DNA from: Candidatus Corynebacterium faecipullorum | GTDB lineage: Bacteria; Actinomycetota; Actinomycetes; Mycobacteriales; Mycobacteriaceae | Reading direction: 5' to 3' | Length of the DNA stretch: 10,377 bases | Assembly (NCBI GenBank): GCA_019114925.1 | Contig: DXEO01000101.1 | Span: 1-10,377 of the forward strand | Part shown: positions 1-5,008 of the stretch, piece by piece | Position numbering within the stretch: the stretch's first letter is position 1 | Layout: each line of letters opens with the position of its first letter | Notes under the pieces: model-generated | Told to the model about the DNA's origin: nothing | Database searches by the model: none | The model's input: only the letters and a program-made list of their open reading frames with translations | Program-made: the position numbers and the translations under genes

Positions 1-1054
1 TCTGCTTGATACGGCCGTCGATCTGCTCCTGGGAGCCAGCGCCCTGAACGATGGTGGTCTCATCCTTGGTCACAACCACCTTGCGGGCTTGGCCGAGGTA
101 CTCGATCTCGGCGGTCTCCAGGGACAGGCCAACCTCCTCGGAGATGACCTGGCCGCCGGTGAGGATAGCCATGTCCTGCAGCGTGGCCTTGCGGCGGTCA
201 CCGAAGCCCGGAGCCTTCACAGCAACGGACTTGAAGGTGCCACGGATCTTGTTGACCACGAGGGTGGACAGGGCCTCGCCCTCAACATCCTCAGCGATAA
301 TCAGCAGCGGCTTGCCGGTCTGCATGACCTTCTCCAGCAGCGGGACCAGGTCCTTGATGTTGGAGATCTTGGAGGAAACCAGCAGGATGTACGGATCCTC
401 GAGGACTGCCTCCTGGCGCTCCATATCGGTAGCGAAGTAGCCGGAGATGTAGCCCTTGTCGAAGCGCATACCTTCAGTGACCTCAAGGTCAACGCCGAAG
501 GTGTTGGACTCCTCAACGGTAATAACGGAATCCTTGTTCACGGAGCCGTTACCCACGGTGTACATAGCCTCGGCGATCTTCTCGCCGATTGCCGGGTCAG
601 CGGCGGAGATACCTGCGGTGGTGGCGATCTCTTCCTGGGTCTCTACTTCCTTTGCGGAGGAGAGCAGGGAGTCAACAACCTTCTTGGTGGCGGCCTCAAT
701 GCCGCGCTTAATACCCATCGGGTTAGAACCAGCGGCTACGTTGCGCAGGCCCTCACGCACGAGAGCCTGTGCCAGAACGGTAGCGGTGGTGGTGCCGTCA
801 CCGGCGACGTCATCAGTCTTCTTGGCTACTTCCTTGACCAGCTCAGCGCCGATCTTCTCGTACGGTTCCTCGAGCTCGATCTCGCGCGCGATGGAGACAC
901 CGTCATTGGTAATGGTCGGGGCGCCCCAGGACTTCTCCAGGACGACGTTGCGGCCCTTGGGGCCGAGGGTGACCTTGACGGCATCGGCAAGCGTGTTGAG
1001 ACCACGCTCGAGGCCGCGACGTGCCTCTTCATCGAAGGCAATAATCTTTGCCAT
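1..1054 (-). CDS. groEL2: 60-kDa chaperonin GroEL (Hsp60), 3' part cut by window edge
   Basis: ATP-dependent cytosolic folding chaperonin that forms a double ring and works with GroES. The visible 351 residues begin MAKIIAFDEEARRGLERG and cover the N-terminal equatorial, intermediate and apical domains. Seen in sequence: the nucleotide-binding stretch VTLGPKGRNVVLEK (residues 28-41), TNDGVSIARE with Asp51, and the ATPase motif GDGTTTATVLAQ with the conserved Asp86. Roughly 190 C-terminal residues of the usual ~540 lie off the window. The ATG at 1054 is preceded by AAGGAG (1069-1064), 9 nt upstream. No groES lies in front; the next gene upstream is a transporter and there is a separate CIRCE operator. 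Actinobacteria usually carry a groES-groEL1 operon plus a lone groEL2, so I infer this is groEL2. The C-terminal tail, His-rich in GroEL1 but not GroEL2, would settle the paralogue but is not visible. Confidence 0.97.
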   Translation of the reverse strand, partial: MAKIIAFDEEARRGLERGLNTLADAVKVTLGPKGRNVVLEKSWGAPTITNDGVSIAREIELEEPYEKIGAELVKEVAKKTDDVAGDGTTTATVLAQALVREGLRNVAAGSNPMGIKRGIEAATKKVVDSLLSSAKEVETQEEIATTAGISAADPAIGEKIAEAMYTVGNGSVNKDSVITVEESNTFGVDLEVTEGMRFDKGYISGYFATDMERQEAVLEDPYILLVSSKISNIKDLVPLLEKVMQTGKPLLIIAEDVEGEALSTLVVNKIRGTFKSVAVKAPGFGDRRKATLQDMAILTGGQVISEEVGLSLETAEIEYLGQARKVVVTKDETTIVQGAGSQEQIDGRIKQ

Positions 1055-1063
1055 GTGTTTGTG

Positions 1064-1069
1064 CTCCTT
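1064..1069 (-). promoter_or_regulatory. Ribosome binding site of groEL2
   Basis: AAGGAG read on the minus strand, ending 9 nt before the ATG at 1054. It supports that ATG as the start; the MAKIIAFDEEAR N-terminus is also the canonical one for the family. Confidence 0.8.
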
Positions 1070-1126
1070 AAGCTTTGTTGAGGACGACACTCACGTCTGA
1101 TCTATGACGGACGCCCGCGACGGCAC

Positions 1127-1148
1127 GGCTGGCGAGTGTTCTCCAGCC
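1127..1148 (-). other. Hairpin in the groEL2 leader
   Basis: Perfect 6-bp inverted repeat GGCTGG/CCAGCC with a 10-nt loop, about 73 nt upstream of the groEL2 start and between the CIRCE and the ribosome binding site, so it would lie in the 5' untranslated mRNA. Another 7-bp pair, ATCTATG/CATAGAT, brackets it, so the leader can fold further. Whether it affects mRNA stability or temperature response is unknown. Confidence 0.4.
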
Positions 1149-1176
1149 CCGACCGCATAGATGACTCTGTTTATTT

Positions 1177-1203
1177 CTGGCACTTGCCATGTGGAAGTGC
1201 TAG
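1177..1203 (-). promoter_or_regulatory. CIRCE operator (HrcA binding site) of groEL2
   Basis: Minus-strand reading is CTAGCACTT, 9-nt spacer, AAGTGCCAG. The family consensus is TTAGCACTC-N9-GAGTGCTAA. Spacer length is exact and the two arms pair at 8 of 9 positions. It lies about 120 bp upstream of the groEL2 start codon. In actinobacteria and firmicutes, HrcA bound to CIRCE represses groE genes until heat shock, so this gene is very likely in the HrcA regulon. Confidence 0.88.
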
Positions 1204-1204
1204 C

Positions 1205-1233
1205 GCCCATTCTGGCACTCAGACCCCGCGACT
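1205..1233 (-). promoter_or_regulatory. Candidate groEL2 promoter
   Basis: On the minus strand, TTGCAG and CAGAAT are separated by 17 nt, resembling a vegetative sigma -35/-10 pair. The -10-like box falls between the two CIRCE elements, which would put the first CIRCE at or just after the transcription start, where a repressor acts best. The match is only moderate and alternatives nearer the gene exist. Confidence 0.3.
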
Positions 1234-1238
1234 GCAAG
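1212..1238 (-). promoter_or_regulatory. Second, degenerate CIRCE-like element
   Basis: On the plus strand the arms are CTGGCACTC and GACTGCAAG, separated by exactly 9 nt. The first arm matches the CIRCE half-site well; the second complements it at 7 of 9 positions. It starts 35 bp from the start of the first CIRCE, on the side away from the gene. It may be a weaker HrcA site or a decayed duplicate. Confidence 0.5.
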
Positions 1239-1249
1239 GTTCAACACGA

Positions 1250-1275
1250 ACGGGCAGTGCGAAAGCACCGCCCGT
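1250..1275 (-). terminator. Probable terminator hairpin after the OPT transporter gene
   Basis: Arms ACGGGC-A-GTGC and GCAC-C-GCCCGT close on a GAAA tetraloop, giving 10 pairs with one mismatch. It starts 56 nt past the stop codon of the minus-strand transporter. Downstream on that strand the sequence is moderately T-rich (TTCGTGTTGAACCTT) without a clean T-run. It sits between the transporter and the groEL2 control elements, where insulation would be expected. Confidence 0.5.
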
Positions 1276-1331
1276 CAAAGTAAATTGCCCGTTAAACCGT
1301 ACCGCTCATCAACACGAAACCTCTATCGCGT

Positions 1332-3305
1332 TTAAGACGCAGCCTTCTTCGCCGTCCACTTATAAGCCGCGGCGATACCGCCAACAAAGAGGATGACGCC
1401 GATGAACTTGGCTGCCGTGCCGCCCTCGAAGATCTCCAGCGGGGAGTCGCCGGCAGAAGCCGCAATGATGCCCGCGTTTACCACACCAAAGAGGGACTCG
1501 CCCACGATGAGTCCGGTAGCCAACAACGTACCCATGCGCTTTACAAAATCCGGCTTGGACTGGCGTGCCGCCCAACGGTTATAGAAGTAGCCCAAGATGG
1601 CACCAATCGGCACCACGATGGTGATCGCCGCCGGCAGATACATGCCCATGCCCACTGCCAGCGGGGACAGGGAGTATTTGTCGGTGAAGTGGCGCAGGCA
1701 TTCGTCCACGATGATGATGACGGCACCGATCGCCGCACCCAGACCAATGAGATCCCACGGCAGCGAGTTATCAAAAATACCGGAGGCCACCGAGGACATT
1801 AGTGCAGCCTGCGGTGCAGCCAGCGCATCCTCGCCCGCGCCCTCCATGCCCTGGAAGCCAAAGCCGGTGAGCATGACCTGCAGAATCGGCGGAATTACCA
1901 AGGAACCGAAGAGGACACCAATAATGAGCGCTACCTGCTGCTTCCACGGCGTCGCGCCGACCAGCTGACCAGTCTTGAGGTCCTGCAGGTTGTCATTGGA
2001 AATAGTCGCGATGCCGAAGACAATGGCCGCGGTAAACAGCGTATAAGCCACCAGCGAGAGCGGCTCCGCATCCGTACCGCGGGTGACGGCGGCAATTAGC
2101 AGCGCAGCGGCGATGACCGCGATGATGCCGATCGAGGAGATCGGCGAGTTAGAGGCGCCAATGAGGCCCGCCATGTAGCCACACACCGATGCGATAACGA
2201 GGCCCACCAGCAAGGTAAAGAGCACTGAGACAGTGATCAGCACGCCCATGTGGTCGTGAATATCGGTACCGCGCACGAAGTTCCACAGCAGAAGTCCAAT
2301 CGGAATCATCAGGACCAAAATGGTGCCAATGACATAGGGCGCTGGAATATCGCGCTCCTCCACTACCACTTGCTGGCCATCCTTGCGGTTGCGGGAGGAG
2401 GCGAAGGACTCAGCCATGCCCTTGACAATCGGGCCCGTAATCTTAACCAGCGTCCACACGGCCGCGATGGCCATGGTGCCGACACCAATGAAGCGGATCC
2501 TATCGGAGAAGACCGTATCGACGGTCTCCATGATGGCAGCCGGATCACCCAGGCCCTCACCACCGGTGAGGATGGGCAGCAGGATGAGGTAGGAAATGAC
2601 CACACCGACGAGCATGGCGATACCGACGGCCAGACCCACGAGGTGGCCCACGCCGACCAGCGCCAGCGAGAGGGAGGTACCCAGCGTCGTCGCGCCCGAG
2701 CCGAATTTGAAGTAGGTGGCCACCTCGGAGGCAGCCGCCTTCATTGCCGCAAGCAAAGCCATAAACGCGGAGAGGATGCCGCCGAAGACGATGACGCGCA
2801 GGCCCTTCGCATTCTCCTCGTGGGCGGCCTCGCCGTCCTCACCGGAGCTATCGCCCACCTTGAGGACCTCAGCCGCGGCCACGCCCTCCGGGTAGGGCAG
2901 GTCCGAGCCCGTCACCAACGCGCGGCGCAGCGGGATGGAGTACATCACGCCGAGCACACCACCGATGGCGCACACCGCGGCGGTATCAACGAAGGAAAAG
3001 CCCTGCCAATAGCCCACCATCACCAGGCCCGGGAGCACGAAGATGATGGCGGACAAGGTGCCGGCTGCTGACGCGATGGTCTGCACAATGTTGTTCTCTT
3101 TGACGTTGTGCCCGGCAAAGCGGCGCAGCACCGCCATGGAAATCACGGCGGCAGGAATGGACGTGGCAAATGTCAGGCCTACTTTTAGGCCGAGATACAC
3201 GTTGGCGGCAGTAAAGATCAGAGTGATGAGTCCACCGATAATAATGCCGCGCAGCGTGAGCTCGCGAAGCGTGGACTGGGAACCTTCGGCGGTCGTCGTC
3301 GCCAT
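1332..3305 (-). CDS. OPT-family oligopeptide transporter
   Basis: Integral membrane proton-coupled importer of the OPT superfamily, predicted to take up short peptides or related compounds across the cytoplasmic membrane. The 657-residue length suits bacterial members. Seen in sequence: an N-terminal helix with TAANVYLGLKVGLTFATSIPA (about 32-52), the loop signature SDLPYPEGVAAAEVLK (134-149), RFIGVGTMAIAAVWTLVK (271-288), SNSPIS (385-390), QDLKTGQLVGATPWKQQ (441-457), LPWDLIGLGAAIGA (515-528) and the C-terminal LATGLIVGESLFGVV (595-609). About 15 hydrophobic segments are spread along the chain, with a charged loop near 150-168. The ATG at 3305 has AAAGGA 6 nt upstream. It is transcribed away from an M20 dipeptidase gene, which supports peptide import. 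Some OPT proteins carry metal chelates instead, so the substrate is inferred. Confidence 0.92.
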   Translation of the reverse strand: MATTTAEGSQSTLRELTLRGIIIGGLITLIFTAANVYLGLKVGLTFATSIPAAVISMAVLRRFAGHNVKENNIVQTIASAAGTLSAIIFVLPGLVMVGYWQGFSFVDTAAVCAIGGVLGVMYSIPLRRALVTGSDLPYPEGVAAAEVLKVGDSSGEDGEAAHEENAKGLRVIVFGGILSAFMALLAAMKAAASEVATYFKFGSGATTLGTSLSLALVGVGHLVGLAVGIAMLVGVVISYLILLPILTGGEGLGDPAAIMETVDTVFSDRIRFIGVGTMAIAAVWTLVKITGPIVKGMAESFASSRNRKDGQQVVVEERDIPAPYVIGTILVLMIPIGLLLWNFVRGTDIHDHMGVLITVSVLFTLLVGLVIASVCGYMAGLIGASNSPISSIGIIAVIAAALLIAAVTRGTDAEPLSLVAYTLFTAAIVFGIATISNDNLQDLKTGQLVGATPWKQQVALIIGVLFGSLVIPPILQVMLTGFGFQGMEGAGEDALAAPQAALMSSVASGIFDNSLPWDLIGLGAAIGAVIIIVDECLRHFTDKYSLSPLAVGMGMYLPAAITIVVPIGAILGYFYNRWAARQSKPDFVKRMGTLLATGLIVGESLFGVVNAGIIAASAGDSPLEIFEGGTAAKFIGVILFVGGIAAAYKWTAKKAAS

Positions 3306-3311
3306 GTCAGG

Positions 3312-3317
3312 TCCTTT
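3312..3317 (-). promoter_or_regulatory. Ribosome binding site of the OPT transporter
   Basis: AAAGGA on the minus strand, 6 nt before the ATG at 3305; it fixes this start. Confidence 0.7.
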
Positions 3318-3345
3318 CTAAGGAATAGTTACTAGAACCCGGAAT

Positions 3346-3374
3346 ATATTACTCCCTACTTGTCGATAGACCGA
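3346..3374 (-). promoter_or_regulatory. Candidate promoter of the OPT transporter
   Basis: On the minus strand a good -10-like box TAATAT (3351-3346) lies 17 nt after TCGGTC, a weak -35. It overlaps the palindrome AATATATT (3343-3350), the only AT-rich spot in this 96-bp intergenic region. The start of transcription would be near 3339, leaving a leader of about 34 nt. Confidence 0.4.
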
Positions 3375-3388
3375 TTCGGGGATACGAG
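3360..3388 (+). promoter_or_regulatory. Candidate promoter of the M20 dipeptidase
   Basis: TTGTCG (3360-3365) and TACGAG (3383-3388) are 17 nt apart. If used, transcription would begin around 3395, only a few nt before the ATG at 3402, giving a very short leader. The -10 match is imperfect. Confidence 0.3.
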
Positions 3389-3401
3389 TAGGTTGGAGGG
3401 C

Positions 3402-4769
3402 ATGACCAAGATTTCTGAGTTTGTCAGCAACGACCGCGACACTATCTTCAACCAGCTCAAGGAGCTCGTTTCCTTCAATTCCGTCCACAACGAGCCGGGT
3501 CTAGAGGAGCAGACCGCGAAGGCGGCGGAGTGGGTTCACGCCGCGCTTGTCGACGTCGGCTTCACCCCTGAAGCCATCACCACCGCTGATGGTTCCACGG
3601 CGATCGTCGCCAAGCGCCCTGGCAAGGAGGGCGCGAAGACGGTGCTGCTCTACTCGCACTATGATGTCGTGCCCGCCGGCAACCCGGAGGCCTGGGACTC
3701 CGATCCTTTCACCCTGACTGAGCGCGATGGCCGCTGGTACGGCCGCGGCGCCGCGGACTGCAAGGGCAACGTCGCCATGCACCTGGCGGCGCTGCGCGCG
3801 CTCGACGCTCACGGTGGAACCGACCTCAACCTCACCGTGCTTATTGAGGGTTCTGAGGAACGCGGCGGCGAGGGCCTGTCCGCGCTCATCGAACAGCGCC
3901 CGGAGCTCTTTGCTGCCGACGCCATCCTCATCGCCGATGCCGGCAACGCCAAGGTGGGTGTGCCGACGCTGACGACCTCCCTGCGCGGCGGCTCCCAGAT
4001 CAACGTCAAGGTCTCCACCCTCCACTCGGCCGTGCACTCCGGCCAATTCGGCGGCGCGGCTCCCGACGCCGTCAAGGCGCTCATGCGCACGCTGGATTCC
4101 CTGACGGATGAGTATGGCCGCACGACTATCGACGGCGTCGATTGCGAGGGCACCTGGCCGCTGGCCGACGGCCAGGACACCGCCTACAGCGAGGAGAACT
4201 TCCGCGCCGACGCGCAGATGCTTGAGGGCACCGAGGTCATGGGCGCGAAGGATCCGGCCGGCGCCACCGCCATCGCGGATATGATTTGGGCCCGCCCGGC
4301 AGTGACCATCACCGGCTTTACCTCCACCCCGGTGGCCGAGGCCGTCAACGCCGTGCCCGCTACCGCTGAGGCCAACATCAACCTGCGCACCCCCGCCACC
4401 ATGGATCCCCGCGCCACCGCGGAGGCCGTGGCCGAGCACCTGAAGAAGCACGTCCCATGGGGCGCACACATCGAGGTCACCATCCTCGAGGCCAACCTGG
4501 GATTCGAAACCGATCCGGCAAAGCCCGCCGTGGCTCTGCTCGGCGAGTGCCTCGGCGAGGCTTTCGAGGCCGAGACCATCACCCAGGGCATGGGCGGATC
4601 CATCCCGCTGACCGTGGAGCTACAGGAGAAGCACCCGAATGCCGAGATCGCACTCTTTGGCGTCGAGGAGCCGCAGTGCACCATCCACTCCGCCAATGAG
4701 TCGGTCGACCCGAGCGAAATTGAAAAAATCGCCATCGCTGAAGCGCTCTTCCTCCAGCGCTTCGCTTAA
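3402..4769 (+). CDS. M20-family metallodipeptidase (ArgE/DapE/carnosinase-like)
   Basis: Predicted cytoplasmic two-metal (usually zinc) peptidase that cleaves dipeptides or short peptides. The 455-residue protein has a catalytic domain interrupted by the M20 dimerisation domain (roughly 190-310). Visible active-site residues: His86 and Asp88 in SHYDVVP, the bridging Asp119 in GRGAADCKGN, the catalytic pair Glu152-Glu153 in EGSEERGGEG, Asp179 in IADAGN and His429 in CTIHSANES. His212 in HSAVHSGQFGG matches the lid-domain histidine that, in carnosinase-type enzymes, reaches the partner subunit's active site. All expected ligands are present, so it should be active. I chose the ATG at 3402 because MTKISEFV is a natural N-terminus; the frame stays open upstream to a TTG at 3360, but that extension has no family character. 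GGAGGG lies only 1 nt before the ATG. There is no signal peptide. The divergent peptide transporter supports a role in peptide utilisation. Exact substrate is unknown. Confidence 0.93.
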   Translation: MTKISEFVSNDRDTIFNQLKELVSFNSVHNEPGLEEQTAKAAEWVHAALVDVGFTPEAITTADGSTAIVAKRPGKEGAKTVLLYSHYDVVPAGNPEAWDSDPFTLTERDGRWYGRGAADCKGNVAMHLAALRALDAHGGTDLNLTVLIEGSEERGGEGLSALIEQRPELFAADAILIADAGNAKVGVPTLTTSLRGGSQINVKVSTLHSAVHSGQFGGAAPDAVKALMRTLDSLTDEYGRTTIDGVDCEGTWPLADGQDTAYSEENFRADAQMLEGTEVMGAKDPAGATAIADMIWARPAVTITGFTSTPVAEAVNAVPATAEANINLRTPATMDPRATAEAVAEHLKKHVPWGAHIEVTILEANLGFETDPAKPAVALLGECLGEAFEAETITQGMGGSIPLTVELQEKHPNAEIALFGVEEPQCTIHSANESVDPSEIEKIAIAEALFLQRFA

Positions 4770-4776
4770 GTGGCGC

Positions 4777-4812
4777 GATCCCGCTCGGCAGAGCCATCCG
4801 CCGGGCGGGGTC
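4777..4812 (+). terminator. Strong hairpin after the dipeptidase gene, probable terminator or mRNA 3' stabiliser
   Basis: Begins 7 nt after the stop codon. Bases 4777-4789 pair with 4800-4812 in an unbroken 13-bp stem with two G-U pairs and a 10-nt loop. It is followed by CCGCTCCCTT, not a T-run, so it is not a classical intrinsic terminator; tail-less hairpins of this kind are often proposed as terminators in high-GC actinobacteria. Confidence 0.5.
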
Positions 4813-4821
4813 CCGCTCCCT

Positions 4822-4838
4822 TCCAGATGCGCTCTGGA
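4822..4838. repeat. Short inverted repeat
   Basis: TCCAGA, 5-nt spacer TGCGC, TCTGGA: perfect 6-bp arms directly after the larger hairpin. It may add to termination; no other role is visible. Confidence 0.35.
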
Positions 4839-4842
4839 CGCG

Positions 4843-4871
4843 CTGTTGGTGACGTGGAGGAACACCAACAG
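4843..4871. repeat. Perfect 9-bp inverted repeat, possible operator upstream of the Mrp operon
   Basis: CTGTTGGTG and CACCAACAG are exact reverse complements separated by 11 nt. No T-run follows on either strand, which argues against a terminator. It ends 18 bp before the TATAAA at 4890, so its centre would be about 45 bp upstream of a start near 4902. That suits a dimeric transcription factor site. The regulator is unknown. Confidence 0.4.
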
Positions 4872-4879
4872 GAGACGCA

Positions 4880-4930
4880 TATATAACTGTATAAAACGAA
4901 AATGTGAAAATTGGGATTTCAGACTGTATC
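4880..4930 (+). promoter_or_regulatory. AT-rich putative promoter zone of the Mrp operon
   Basis: 31 of the 41 bases from 4880 to 4920 are A or T, in strong contrast to the GC-rich surroundings. TATAAC (4882-4887) and TATAAA (4890-4895) are candidate -10 boxes; no convincing -35 is present. The heptamer ACTGTAT occurs twice (4886-4892 and 4923-4929). This is the most likely place for transcription of the antiporter operon to begin, which would leave a leader of about 100 nt. Confidence 0.45.
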
Positions 4931-4947
4931 GTGAGCATTAGTGAACG

Positions 4948-5004
4948 CCCGCCATTGCGGTGGGTTTAGCCCAGTCCCCCGACAAGGAAAGGACGCCACC
5001 GCAA
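4948..5004 (+). promoter_or_regulatory. Leader with two mutually exclusive hairpins before mrpA
   Basis: Folding 1: CCCGCC (4948-4953) pairs with GGTGGG (4959-4964), followed by TTT. Folding 2: TTGCGGTGG (4955-4963) pairs perfectly over 9 bp with CCACCGCAA (4996-5004), which ends 4 nt before the GTG start and encloses the purine-rich ribosome binding site in its loop. Both use the same middle segment, so they cannot coexist. This is the architecture of an attenuator or translational switch; function is inferred from base pairing only. Confidence 0.4.
4984..4993 (+). promoter_or_regulatory. Ribosome binding site of mrpA, unusually distant
   Basis: AAGGAAAGGA ends 15 nt before the GTG start at 5009, longer than the usual 5-10 nt. 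No in-frame ATG, GTG or TTG exists between the upstream stop (4967) and 5009, so the GTG remains the best start. Confidence 0.5.
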
Positions 5005-5008
5005 CCTC

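Noticed and set aside
89..1081. 330-codon open frame on the plus strand opposite groEL2, and a 214-codon one at 456-1100
   Set aside because: Antisense to a firmly identified chaperonin gene. The translation has no recognisable domain, and its openness follows from GC-rich codon bias.
2250..3071. 273-codon plus-strand frame opposite the OPT transporter
   Set aside because: The His, Gln, Asp and Gly-rich translation is what antisense reading of hydrophobic codons gives. No start signal or family resemblance.
3360..3401. Upstream TTG extension of the dipeptidase (14 extra residues)
   Set aside because: The extension overlaps the candidate promoter, has no ribosome binding site, and the family-like N-terminus begins at the ATG at 3402.
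3501..4469. 322-codon minus-strand frame opposite the dipeptidase
   Set aside because: Shadow of the well-supported M20 gene; no ribosome binding site or recognisable motif.
4579..4941. Several 80-120 codon frames on both strands across the dipeptidase end and the intergenic region
   Set aside because: They overlap the strong hairpins and the promoter zone, have Arg/Ser-rich low-complexity translations, and lack credible start signals. A small peptide here cannot be supported.
4948..4967. Simple intrinsic terminator reading of the CCCGCC/GGTGGG hairpin with TTT
   Set aside because: Stem is only 6 bp with a G-U pair and the T-run is 3 nt. It lies well after the dipeptidase and close to mrpA, so an alternative-folding leader explains it better.
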